From Luteolibacter algae (lineage in GTDB: Bacteria > Verrucomicrobiota > Verrucomicrobiia > Verrucomicrobiales > Akkermansiaceae): a stretch of 64,000 nucleotides of DNA. Both the position numbers and the translations under genes were made by a program. Positions 9,305 to 18,600 of the stretch are shown one piece after another (position 1 is the first letter of the stretch; each line of letters starts with the position of its first letter). The stretch lies in contig NZ_JBHUIT010000008.1 in NCBI RefSeq assembly GCF_042683045.1, positions 1 through 64,000 on the forward strand. Direction: 5' to 3'. The notes beneath the pieces were generated by a model. It ran no database searches, was not told the origin of the DNA, and was given only the letters and a program-made list of their open reading frames with translations.

Positions 9305-10618
9305 TCACGAATCGAGCGGGGAAGATTCCGCAGGGATCGGGATGAGCCGTCCTTTAACCATCAGGCCGATGATTGCGCATATAACAGCTCCAAGGCAGAC
9401 CGTGCCGGGTGCGCCAAATATTTTGGCCAGTAAACCTGTGAGCAAGGCGCCCACCGAGCTCATACCGAGGAAGCATAGAGAGTAGAAGCCCATGATCCTA
9501 CCGCGTAGTTCGTCAGGGGACCTGAGCTGGGTGGCCGTATTCGCAGTGGCTAAGAAAATGATCATGAAGAAGCCTGCAAAAAGTAACATCAAAGCGGATA
9601 GCAGAAGAATTCTGGAAAGCGCGAAAATAACCAGAAACGCACAACATCCGAAGAGGCCTGTATAGATCAAGGTCCGTCTTTCGAACCGCTTGCCATGGGA
9701 AGCCAAGGCCAGACCACCGATCAGTGCGCCAGCTCCATTGGACGCCATGAGTGTGCCAAACGCGCCCACATTTCCGTTCAAGACATCCTTGGCGAAAACG
9801 GGCATCAATACCACGAAGCTAACTCCAAATGTGCTGAATGTTGAAATCAGAATCATGATTGCGCGGAGCGGTCCGTTCCGGGAGATGTATTGAAATGCTT
9901 CGCGTATGGCCTCTGCGAATGGGGGATGGTTTGTGCGCTTCCGGAACTCCGGGAGCTGCAACATCCTGTAGCCGAAAATTACCGCGATATAGGAAATACC
10001 GTTCAGTAAAAAACAGCCAGCCATTCCTACCACACCGATCAGGACGCCAGCGAGAGCTGGTCCTGCGACCCGTGCGAAATTGAACATGGAGGAGTTCAAC
10101 GCGATGCCGTTGATGAGATCTTTCCGTCCGACAAGTTCCACTACGAATGCTTGCCGCGCGGGCACGTCGAAGGCATTGACCACTCCCAATAAACAGCCGA
10201 TCACCGCGACGTGCCAGACGGCAATGATTTCAAGATAAACCAGCAGAGCCAACAGTAATGCCAGCAGCATGGACGCTGATTGGGTGAGTATCAGGATTTT
10301 TCGCTTTGAGTATCTGTCCGCGATCATGCCGCCCCAAAGAGCGATCACCGCGAATGGAAGCATGTTGGCAAACCGGATGAGCCCGAGGGCGACCGAGGAG
10401 CCACTCAGATCGTAGACCAACCAACCCTCTGCGGTAGTCTGCAGCCATGTGCCGATTAGTGAGATGACTTGACCGCCAAAAAAGATCCGGTAATTGCGAT
10501 GCGAAAATGCTGAAAATGCCTCTCGCAGCCCGACGTTGGCGACCGGCTGGCGCCTGATATCGCTGTTCTCGGTGCTGGGGATACTAGCAGTTTTTCCGAG
10601 CTGGTTCTTGTCCGGCAT
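9305..10618 (-). CDS. MFS transporter (MFS_3 / EntS-like exporter family)
   Basis: A 437-residue major facilitator with about 12 membrane helices after a roughly 30-residue hydrophilic N-terminus. The N-terminal half contains FFGGQVISLIGTWLQTTAEG and the loop 2-3 motif WGGMIADRYSKRKIL, typical of the MFS_3 drug/siderophore exporter group. The substrate is not predictable. It lies at the downstream end of a minus-strand series (thiS is 79 nt upstream) and just upstream of metY, with the second N gap between them. Confidence 0.88.
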   Translation of the reverse strand: MPDKNQLGKTASIPSTENSDIRRQPVANVGLREAFSAFSHRNYRIFFGGQVISLIGTWLQTTAEGWLVYDLSGSSVALGLIRFANMLPFAVIALWGGMIADRYSKRKILILTQSASMLLALLLALLVYLEIIAVWHVAVIGCLLGVVNAFDVPARQAFVVELVGRKDLINGIALNSSMFNFARVAGPALAGVLIGVVGMAGCFLLNGISYIAVIFGYRMLQLPEFRKRTNHPPFAEAIREAFQYISRNGPLRAIMILISTFSTFGVSFVVLMPVFAKDVLNGNVGAFGTLMASNGAGALIGGLALASHGKRFERRTLIYTGLFGCCAFLVIFALSRILLLSALMLLFAGFFMIIFLATANTATQLRSPDELRGRIMGFYSLCFLGMSSVGALLTGLLAKIFGAPGTVCLGAVICAIIGLMVKGRLIPIPAESSPLDS

Positions 10619-10643
10619 ATGCGCCTAGCTTCGGCCGGATCAT

Positions 10644-10662
10644 ATCGGATGTCCAATCCGAT
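10644..10662 (-). other. Perfect 7-bp stem-loop between thiS and the MFS gene
   Basis: ATCGGAT, a 5-nt loop and ATCCGAT form a perfect hairpin in the 79-nt space between thiS and the MFS gene. There is no T tract, so it is not a classical terminator. It could be an RNA processing or attenuation element, or chance. Confidence 0.35.
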
Positions 10663-10697
10663 CCCTCATGGAAATCGCTTGTTTCCACGGATGAAGA

Positions 10698-10898
10698 TCA
10701 TCCTCCTGCAGCCAAGGTGACGATCTCGATCGCGTCGCCGGGATTGATTTCCGTGGAAGAAAAATTCCTCGGCAATATGGCGGTTTGGTTCAATTCTACC
10801 ACGACTGGTTTGCCTCTGAGATCCAAGGATTCCAAGAGCTCCTCGAGTGTGGTTGTTCCAGCTAGCGGGTGAGATTGGCCGTTGAGAGTGATGTCCAT
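10698..10898 (-). CDS. thiS: Sulfur carrier protein ThiS
   Basis: A 66-residue ubiquitin-like protein ending in the obligatory Gly-Gly (LAAGG). ThiS is adenylated and thiocarboxylated at its C-terminus and donates sulfur to the thiazole of thiamine. Its length and the sequence around TTTLEELLESLDL match the family. No thiG, thiF or thiH is adjacent; the upstream gene is a DUF2851 protein ending 41 nt away. A MoaD-like or other sulfur-carrier role cannot be excluded, but the sequence fits ThiS better. Confidence 0.88.
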   Translation of the reverse strand: MDITLNGQSHPLAGTTTLEELLESLDLRGKPVVVELNQTAILPRNFSSTEINPGDAIEIVTLAAGG

Positions 10899-10939
10899 TG
10901 GTTGTTAAGATTGAAATTATAAACGTGTCCGCGAGAAAC

Positions 10940-12313
10940 TCAACGCCATTGGAGCAGCTGCTCGGGAAACGGACAGTTCTCGCAGTCTGAAAAATCTTCA
11001 AGGCAGAAATCGCTGTAGATCTGAAGCATGCCCTGTTGGTGGGAAAGGCGGCGGAGGTAGGGCCTCGAGGCTTCTTCAGAGCCGAAAAGCCTGATCCCAC
11101 AGCGTTTCAGCTTTTGATTGATTGTGGAATGACGGTGTTTGAAGTAGTTGTGAAAGGTGAACCTCTTTTCATGGAGAGCAAGCGGGATGAGCTGATTCGC
11201 GCATAATTCCATCGCCAGATTTTTCCCAAAAATGGATATAGGTTTATTGCTTTTGGCAGAAGTCAGCGTATGGCGGAAAGTCCAGAAGTCGTGGGTCAAT
11301 TCCTGCAGGAAATCGACCATCGGCTTGACGGAAAACGGTGTGGCCAAGGCGAGCTTACGGTAAGTCGGCCATTTGTCGACCAGTGCCGCGAGCGCTCCCA
11401 CCCGGCGGTGAGGATGATTCGCTGGCCGTTGACCGCTGGTTCTCCATGCACTACAGGAATTTGTCGGCGGTTCATGCTTCGGACGTATTTTCCACCAGGT
11501 TTCCCAAAGGCGGGAAAGATATTCGCGGGTGTCTTCCGGTGCCCGAAGGTATAGACCTGCGTCGAGAAAACCTGCCGTGCCTAGCAGGATAGTTTCAGAG
11601 TGCAGAGGATTTGCCCGGAGCATTTTTACTGGTGCCCGCTGGGAAAGTAGTTTCATGGGTAAGGAGTTTCCTCCATAGCCCAGAACCTCGGCAGTGGCTT
11701 GGAACAAGGCGGAGTCAAAGTCATGAGCCTCCACCGTGCGGAGGAAGCGAGCTGCCTTGAGCGAAGCGCGATGAAGGGAAGCTTCACGTAGCAGGCGCTC
11801 GATACCCAACTGGGACATCTTTCGAAGCGGTTGAACGCAGCGGCCGGGAATGGCGATGGCGGTATCCCGGGACGGCAGGCGAAGCGCCTCGGTCAGCTGG
11901 TTGGGAGTGATCATCAGCTCTGGGACCAGGCGATGGTTTGACGTGCGGACAAACATCTCACGCAGCGTGGGTTGGAAGGCCACATGTAAAATCGTATTGG
12001 CGAAAGCCGGGTTGGTGGAATGACCATGCGATTCCCAGTCAGATGTGCACGAATCAATTTCAAGATCACCGGTGTAATGGCATCCATCAATCTCAATGGC
12101 CGCGTGGGTGAAATCCGGTCCGGGTCCGTGATTCCATTCGCCAAACTGAATTATGCGTAAGCTTCGGCCGTCTTTCAATTTGAACTCCCTGCCGAAACTT
12201 CCTGCAAACCATAAGGCCTGGAGCTCCAGCTCAGGTGGTAACTTTGGTGCTGCGACTTCCTCGAAGGCAAGAGGCGGATGCCAGACACTCTCTAGCAGAA
12301 AGCCGTAATTCAT
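10940..12313 (-). CDS. DUF2851 family protein
   Basis: A protein of about 457 residues with the DUF2851 layout. An N-terminal region contains the conserved GPDFTHAAIEIDG and HYTGDLEID-type motifs, which resemble a nuclease-like fold. The C-terminal end reads QIYSDFCLEDFSDCENCPFP with a Cys cluster. The function of the family is not established. I prefer the ATG at 12313 (MNYGFLLESVW) over an upstream start at 12424, because the latter would overlap the end of the preceding gene by about 67 nt and adds residues unlike the family. It lies between a TIGR03790 gene and thiS on the same strand. Confidence 0.85.
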   Translation of the reverse strand: MNYGFLLESVWHPPLAFEEVAAPKLPPELELQALWFAGSFGREFKLKDGRSLRIIQFGEWNHGPGPDFTHAAIEIDGCHYTGDLEIDSCTSDWESHGHSTNPAFANTILHVAFQPTLREMFVRTSNHRLVPELMITPNQLTEALRLPSRDTAIAIPGRCVQPLRKMSQLGIERLLREASLHRASLKAARFLRTVEAHDFDSALFQATAEVLGYGGNSLPMKLLSQRAPVKMLRANPLHSETILLGTAGFLDAGLYLRAPEDTREYLSRLWETWWKIRPKHEPPTNSCSAWRTSGQRPANHPHRRVGALAALVDKWPTYRKLALATPFSVKPMVDFLQELTHDFWTFRHTLTSAKSNKPISIFGKNLAMELCANQLIPLALHEKRFTFHNYFKHRHSTINQKLKRCGIRLFGSEEASRPYLRRLSHQQGMLQIYSDFCLEDFSDCENCPFPEQLLQWR

Positions 12314-12357
12314 GAGCTGGATGGAATCGTAAAGAACAGACGAAACGCAATGAAGAA

Positions 12358-13956
12358 TTAATTGCCCGGGATTTTCGACGGATCCGCAACTGGTGGCGGA
12401 GGAGGATCGAGAATGTCCAACCATCCGGAGAGCGCCGCAGTCTCGGAAATGGTTCCATAGTTTTTCAGCGCCGCACGCAGCGCGGAGATAGCTGCTTGCG
12501 TGTTGTTCGCTGCGCGATCAATTGCGATTAGCTGCATATCCTGGCGCAATTGATCCTCTTTGCGGGAATAGAATGTTTTTGCGTTATTGAACCAGACTGC
12601 GGCATTTTCCGAATCCTTGGATTCTTGGTAATCGAGTGCCAATCCTTCCGCGATATTTCCGGAACTGAGTTTCTGGGCGGCTGCTGCAAGCTTGGCACGG
12701 CGCTCATCGGTCGCGTCCGACCACTGGCGGGATGCCGCACGCAACGCACGAAAATCCCGGTCTTCACCCCGATTTTCGCCAGTGCCATCAATATGCAGGA
12801 AAGGACGATATAAGGGATCGCCCAAGGTAATTCCCTGCCAGGAAGCGACGGGCATCGCCGCCCAGGCAGCCTCTCCAAAGCTCCAGCCTTTCAACAAACG
12901 GTCATGAAGAATATCGAAGTGGTGTGTAAGGTGAAGATAAGGCTCGTAGACATTTCCCACTGTTGCAGCGGCGCCACGTGCGAGTAGTGGAGCACACCAG
13001 TTCTGATGTGGATCGGTCAGTTGCTGGCCACTGAAAGAATGCAGATGCACCGCGATAGCCCCCCGGCGAAATTTGAAACCGGTATTGAGAAAAGGACCGC
13101 TGACATTCCAATCATACCATCCGTAGTAGAGAGAAGGCTCTGTCATGGGGTAGTTCTTCGGAAGTGTGTCATTGAAGCGATCCGTGACAGTAGGGATGCC
13201 GTATTGCTGGTTCCGCGATATGATGGAATTCAACCACTGGTCGCCCTCAGGAATTTTATTGGCGATATCCACGTAAGCTCTCCCCCAAAGGCCTGTTTTC
13301 TCGGTAGCTACCGAGTCGTTTATCATACGCTTGCAGATCGCATAGCTGGAAGAATCGATACGCGCGGTAAGGACCAGATAAGGTGCATTGACTTTGGAAA
13401 GCGGGACTTTGCTATCATAGAAAGCATTCTGAAGGATGCCTTTTTCCGGAAGCGTTTCTACGCCGAATAGGGCGAGCTCGGAATCGACAGAAGCTTCGTC
13501 GCGCGGAGAAATCGGATCTTTTGGCGGAGCTTCCCCGTCGGCCGGTGAAGAAGAGGGAATCGCAGTTATTCTTAACGGAACGCCCCGCATAAGGACAATG
13601 CAGCGAATACGGTTTTCAATAGGCAGAAGAATGCCTTGAGCATCCTTGCCGCGTTTCCAAAAATTCTGAGAATCAAAATACTCTCGAAGGGGCTTAAGCA
13701 GGGTCGACTGGTATTCGTCACGCGAAATATCGGCTTTCAGAGGAAGGTTTAATCCTAGAACCTGATTCTCCGGGATATTCCGGGCGGCACGATAAGCTTC
13801 GGCAAGCTTGGCTGATTCTGAATCTGCTTCGTTGAAAACGACGAGAATTTGCTCGTGGGTTAGAAACTGGGCATTGGCGAAAGCGAGCAAGAAAGCGGCG
13901 ATGAAAAACTGCAAAAATGTTTTTGCGAGAGTGGGGTGTGACCGCAGTAAGGACAT
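12358..13956 (-). CDS. TIGR03790 family secreted protein
   Basis: A 532-residue protein with a signal peptide (MSLLRSHPTLAKTFLQFFIA, cleavage probably after FANA). The body matches the TIGR03790 family: QILVVFNEADSESAKLAEAY, then RNIPENQVLGLNLP near the N-terminus, a conserved region near PHQNWCAPLLARGAAATVG, and EAAWAAMPVASWQGITLGDP. The family is found mainly in Verrucomicrobiota and related phyla, and its function is unknown. The C-terminal 120 residues are helical and look repeat-like (TPR-like, inference). It probably acts in the periplasm. It sits in a minus-strand series with small gaps. Confidence 0.85.
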   Translation of the reverse strand: MSLLRSHPTLAKTFLQFFIAAFLLAFANAQFLTHEQILVVFNEADSESAKLAEAYRAARNIPENQVLGLNLPLKADISRDEYQSTLLKPLREYFDSQNFWKRGKDAQGILLPIENRIRCIVLMRGVPLRITAIPSSSPADGEAPPKDPISPRDEASVDSELALFGVETLPEKGILQNAFYDSKVPLSKVNAPYLVLTARIDSSSYAICKRMINDSVATEKTGLWGRAYVDIANKIPEGDQWLNSIISRNQQYGIPTVTDRFNDTLPKNYPMTEPSLYYGWYDWNVSGPFLNTGFKFRRGAIAVHLHSFSGQQLTDPHQNWCAPLLARGAAATVGNVYEPYLHLTHHFDILHDRLLKGWSFGEAAWAAMPVASWQGITLGDPLYRPFLHIDGTGENRGEDRDFRALRAASRQWSDATDERRAKLAAAAQKLSSGNIAEGLALDYQESKDSENAAVWFNNAKTFYSRKEDQLRQDMQLIAIDRAANNTQAAISALRAALKNYGTISETAALSGWLDILDPPPPPVADPSKIPGN

Positions 13957-14010
13957 GCGGAGATCATGAATGACGGAGAAAATCTTGCAATGGAGTTTGC
14001 TGAATTTTCG

Positions 14011-14805
14011 TCAATCTATGAGAGCAACGTGCAATCCATCGTGGGCCAACGATATACCTGGCGGTAACTCGGCGCTGAGCGTGGCGTGGTCAATATCATG
14101 GCTGATATGCGTAAAAATCGTGCGGGCGGGTGATAACCTTTTCGCTATCTCCAATGATTCCGGAACGGAAAGGTGGGTCGCGTGGGGCTCATTTCGTAAT
14201 GAGTCGATGATGAGCAGATCCAAATCTTCCATCATGGAAAGTGTGGATTCCGGAATCGTTTTTACATCCGGAAGATAGGCAAACCGGAAAGCATTTTTGG
14301 TTTCGAAAAGATAGCCCACGGTGACCACCGAGCCATGAATAACGGGTAGCGGAGTGATTCCAAGCGAGCCGAATTGAAAAGGTTCCGCCACGATCCGGGG
14401 ATCGGGCTTGATATAGCCAGGGTAGGAGTTTCCGGCATCGAAAGCCCAGGCGAACATGTTCTTCAACACATCCAGACAATATTGGGTGGCATATAGGGGC
14501 AGAGGATCCTGTCTGTGCCAGCAAAACGCACGAAGCTCATCGAATCCTACCACATGATCCAAATGTGAATGAGTGTAGATCACCGCATCGATGGAACTGA
14601 TCTTCTCGCGCAGTGCCTGCTCTCTAAGATCCGGACCGGAATCGACCAGTAATGAGGTCCCTCCGCTCTTGATCAAAATGGAAGAGCGGGTGCGGTTATT
14701 GCAAGGATCTGTAGAAGTGCAGACCATGCACCTACAGCCTATAACAGGAACACCGACAGAAGTGCCGGTGCCCAGAAAAGTAAGATATTCGTGATCCGTA
14801 GACAC
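14011..14805 (-). CDS. MBL-fold metallo-hydrolase (PhnP-like)
   Basis: A metallo-beta-lactamase fold hydrolase. The metal motif is THSHLDHVVGFDELRAF and a later His-rich motif is FTHISHDIDH. The N-terminus reads LTFLGTGTSVGVPVIGCRC and then CTSTDPCNNRTRSS, a Cys/Arg pattern seen in PhnP-like cyclic phosphodiesterases. The likely reaction is hydrolysis of a cyclic phosphodiester or related ester; the substrate is unknown. The start is uncertain: a GTG at 14805 gives a family-like N-terminus, while GTGs at 14844-14865 lie inside the end of the upstream YlbF-like gene and would add an Ala/Val-only leader. I chose 14805. Its length of about 264 residues is normal. Confidence 0.85.
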   Translation of the reverse strand: MSTDHEYLTFLGTGTSVGVPVIGCRCMVCTSTDPCNNRTRSSILIKSGGTSLLVDSGPDLREQALREKISSIDAVIYTHSHLDHVVGFDELRAFCWHRQDPLPLYATQYCLDVLKNMFAWAFDAGNSYPGYIKPDPRIVAEPFQFGSLGITPLPVIHGSVVTVGYLFETKNAFRFAYLPDVKTIPESTLSMMEDLDLLIIDSLRNEPHATHLSVPESLEIAKRLSPARTIFTHISHDIDHATLSAELPPGISLAHDGLHVALID

Positions 14806-14827
14806 GATTGAGAGGGAAGGGGAGCGA

Positions 14828-15256
14828 TTAACAACCGCAACCACCACCACCGCAGCAGCCGCCACCAGCGTTCTGTGCCTCTGCGATCTCCTCGTCGCTG
14901 GGAACGTGGCCGAGCTCGAGGGTCATGCTGATGTATTGGCCGATCTGCTTTTGCAATCCTTCAAGAGTGCGCTGTGCATCCATGAAGTCCGCTGCGACTT
15001 TGTTTGCAAAAAGCTCGTCCCGGGCAGATTCGAAGGCTTTGATTTCAGCGTCACCCAGCTCCACACCGGCATGTTGTTTGTGGTGCAGCTCTTCGCCCTT
15101 TTCATGGACGGACTGATATTGAAGCTTGGCAGCGTCATCGGAAAGGAAGCGCTCAACATCCGCCTGAAGCTTGATGAATTGCTCGTCCTCGGCGATTTGT
15201 GCGCAGAGTTCTTTTGTTTTGGAAATGATGGATGTTCTTTCAGCAAGCATGCTCAT
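14828..15256 (-). CDS. YlbF family regulator with Cys/Gly C-terminal tail
   Basis: A 142-residue helical protein of the YlbF/YmcA type (ISKTKELCAQIAEDEQFIKL near the N-terminus and AQRTLEGLQKQIGQY near residue 105). The last 12 residues, GGGCCGGGGCGC, form a Cys-Cys-x4-Cys-x-Cys tail. In Bacillus, YlbF and YmcA act with YaaT in a complex that affects RNA processing and carries iron-sulfur clusters; whether that applies here is inference. The tail is encoded by a GC-rich stretch that overlaps possible GTG starts of the next gene. ATG at 15256, with a second ATG two codons later. Confidence 0.82.
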   Translation of the reverse strand: MSMLAERTSIISKTKELCAQIAEDEQFIKLQADVERFLSDDAAKLQYQSVHEKGEELHHKQHAGVELGDAEIKAFESARDELFANKVAADFMDAQRTLEGLQKQIGQYISMTLELGHVPSDEEIAEAQNAGGGCCGGGGCGC

Positions 15257-15365
15257 GCAGAAGTGGTAGTTCTATATGGTGGCGGGCGCAATGGTGTTTT
15301 TTCTGAAATATCGAGAAGGTTTGTTGTATCGGAGAAGCTATTGTGGGAGGTTATCGAATACATTG

Positions 15366-15548
15366 ATGAATCAGGAAATTACGGATGGAGGAGGTTTCGC
15401 GCTAGTGATGCTGGGAATGATTTTGCTGAGCTTCAGCGTGGTCGGCATGTTATTGTTCAGCCTTGTCAAAAATGCTTCCAAAGCGAGTCCTGAAGATCTT
15501 GGTAAATCTGGCGATAAAACAGAGGGGAAGGCGGAAGACTCTTTTTAG
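15366..15548 (+). CDS. Small single-pass membrane protein
   Basis: A 60-residue protein with one strong membrane helix (about residues 12-34, FALVMLGMILLSFSVVGMLL) and a charged C-terminal tail rich in Lys, Asp and Glu. The ATG at 15366 is preceded by GGGAGG at 15345-15350, which is 15 nt away and therefore slightly far. It is transcribed away from the YlbF-like gene and faces gltB. I recognise no family. Codon use and the clean membrane helix argue for a real gene, but evidence is modest. Confidence 0.5.
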   Translation: MNQEITDGGGFALVMLGMILLSFSVVGMLLFSLVKNASKASPEDLGKSGDKTEGKAEDSF

Positions 15549-15590
15549 GAAATCCGAGAATCCTGTCGTGCCCGGAGGGAGATGAGCTAG

Positions 15591-15627
15591 AAAAAGAAAG
15601 CTTCTTCCGCTATTACGGAAGAAGCTT
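15591..15627 (-). terminator. Intrinsic terminator after gltB
   Basis: A 12-bp stem (15598-15609 with 16-27 nt further on, 15616-15627) with a 6-nt loop. On the minus strand it is followed by a T-rich run (A5 on the plus strand at 15591-15595). It lies about 50 nt after the gltB stop. Confidence 0.8.
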
Positions 15628-15674
15628 GGTAATGCCTGCCAGCTATGAAGCCAGGCGAACTGATTTTTGAGCGA

Positions 15675-18600
15675 TTATTTGCCTACGGGAGTGGAGGCTG
15701 CTTCATGTTGCTCTTCAGCTGCCTCGAGTTCGGCGCGTTCCTTGGCAATCACCCGCACAAGTTTACGGGCAGTCGTTTCCCAGTCCGCAAGTAAATCGGA
15801 AGCTTGTTTCGAGCCCGTTTTCTGTTCGTGGAGCTCAATGAGAGACTTCACTTCGGCAATATCCTGGGGACGGGTGATGGGCATGGCTACGACCATCTCC
15901 GTGTTGACACGGGAGTAGAATTTTCCATCCACATCATACACGAAGGCAGTGCCGCCAGACATACCTGCACCAAAGTTTTTGCCGGTTTTGCCCAGAATGA
16001 CGACTGTGCCATTGGTCATGTATTCGCAGCCGTGATCACCGACTCCTTCAACAATGGCTGTTGAGCCTGAGTTCCGGACGGCAAAACGCTCACCGGCTCT
16101 GCCATTTGCGTAGAGCGCACCACCGGTGGCCCCATACAGACAGGTGTTTCCGGCGATGGAGTTCTTGGCTGCCTCGAACTTGGCTGCCGGATCGACACGG
16201 AGGATAATCTCTCCGGAGGACATTCCTTTACCCACGTAATCGTTCGCTTCCCCGATCAACTCCAGGGTGATTCCATTTACTAGGAATGTTCCGAATGACT
16301 GACCTGCGGAGCCGCTGCAAGTGATGTGAATACTACCTGCCGGAAGATCCCGGTTTCCAAAAACCTCGGCGATGCGGCCGGACAGGCGGGTGCCGATGTT
16401 ACGATCGGTATTGACTACATCGTAGGCGAGCTTGGCAGGAGCGCGATCCGGAAGCGACTGGATGGCATCCAGCATTTCTTTCGTGATAGCAGCGTCTCCA
16501 TACTCGGGAGTTTCCGAAGGCGCGATTCCGGCATGCTGCATCAAGTCTTTGATGATCTGGATATCAAGCGCGGATTTGGCAATGCCATCATTGCGCTCCT
16601 GGGTGCAGATTCTGGCGACATCGGCTTCAGGCTTTTCAATGGCTTTGGCCACTGCCGGCACCACGTCTTTCAATAGACGGGAAAAATCGAGAGTGTTTGC
16701 CTTGGGATGGCTAGGCACCTCACGCTGGGTGAGGAGTTCGGGGCGGCCGATGAGATCGTCAAGCTTGCGGACGCCGAGTTTTGCCATGATTTCGCGGGCT
16801 TCGTGTGCAACTGCGTTGAAATAGTTGATCACCATCTCCGGAGTGCCTTTGAACTTGGCACGGAACTTGGGATCCGTTGTTGCTACACCCACGGGGCAGG
16901 TATTTAGGTGGCATTTGCGAACGTAAACACAACCCATGGCGATCATCGCCGTGGTGCCGAAGTTAAACTGTTCCGCTCCTAAAATTGCGGCAATCACCAC
17001 ATCCCGGCCGTTTTTGATACCGCCGTCGGTGCGAAGGATAACCCGATCACGAAGATTGTTAATGATAAGAGTCTGCTGTGCCTCGGAAAGGCCAAGTTCC
17101 CATGGAGAACCGGCATGTTTCGTTGATGAAAGCGGAGATGCACCGGTGCCTCCGTCGTGGCCTGAGATGAGGATATTATCCGCGGAAGCCTTCGCGACAC
17201 CTGCAGCAACGGTTCCAACTCCAGCTTCCGCCACAAGTTTTACGGTAATGCGTGCCCGGGGGTTGATTTCCTTCAGGTCATGGATGAGCTGTGCCAAGTC
17301 CTCGATCGAGTAGATATCGTGGTGAGGAGGAGGGGAGATCAGCTGCACGCCAGGTTGTGTGTTCCGCAAACGCGCAATCAGTGCGTTAACTTTGTGGCCA
17401 GGCAGCTGGCCACCTTCGCCCGGTTTGGCGCCTTGAGCCATCTTGATCTCGAGTTCGTCCGCATTGACCAGATAATGTGCCGATACGCCGAAACGTCCCG
17501 AAGCGATTTGTTTGATATATGAACGGGCGGAATCTCCATTCGGATAAGGTTTGAAGCGGATGGGGTCCTCACCGCCTTCGCCGGAGTCCGACTTGCCGCC
17601 GATGCGGTTCATCGCGATCGCGAGAGTTTCGTGAGCCTCCGGAGATAACGCTCCTAGAGACATCGCTGCAGTGGTAAAGCGGCGGCGGATATCTTCCACC
17701 GGCTCGACCTCATCGATAGGGATAGGGCCGCTAGCGGCAGGAACAAAGTTCAAAAGATCTTTGATGGCGACCGGGTTAGTCTCCAGGCAGACCTTCACGT
17801 AGTCCTCGTAGTCCTCGGGCTTGCCTGATTTCACGTAGGTGTGGAAGTTTTTGATCACCTCGGTGGTGAAAGCATGGCGCTCTCCGGATTTCCGGTAACG
17901 GTTGTAACCCGGATCCCCGAGATCCAGAGGGCCATCCGCAGCTTCGGTCTCAAAAGCGGCCTTATGACGAATGAGAGATTCATCGGCAATTTCTCCGAAG
18001 GAAATGCCGCCGATTTGTGAAGGAACTCCCGTGAATGAGAAATCGACTACTTCGCTACCGATACCGATGGCTTCGAAAGTTTGCGCACCTTGGTAGGAAT
18101 TGAGAACGGAGATTCCCATTTTAGACATGATCTTGAGCAAGCCTTTTTCAAGAGCTTTGCGGTAGTTGGTCATGGCTTTCTGGGGTGTCATACCATCACC
18201 GAGCTTGTCCTTGCCCTGATCGGCCGCGACCAGTTGGCGAACCGTTGCGTAACCGAGATATGGAACCACGGCCGTAGCTCCGAAACCGAAGAGACATGCG
18301 ATCTGATGGACATCACGCGCCTCTCCCGTCTCAACCACCAGGGACGCACGCATACGCTTACGGATACGGTTGAGATGATGATGGATACTCCCGGTGGCAA
18401 GCAGTGCCGGGATTGGCACGCGCTGGGCGGAAGTTGCACGATCCGAAAGAATAATAATGGAGATGTTCTTGTTAACAGCGCGCTCCACTTCATCGCAAAG
18501 CTCGTCAATTCGGGCCTTGAGTCCCTCTCTTCCCTGGGAGAGATCCCAAGTGCAATCGAGAACGTGCGAAGGATAACCGTGCTCGGCCAAATGGGTGATT

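Noticed and set aside
12314..12424. Upstream start for the DUF2851 gene
   Set aside because: It would overlap the end of the TIGR03790 gene by 67 nt and adds residues unlike the family.
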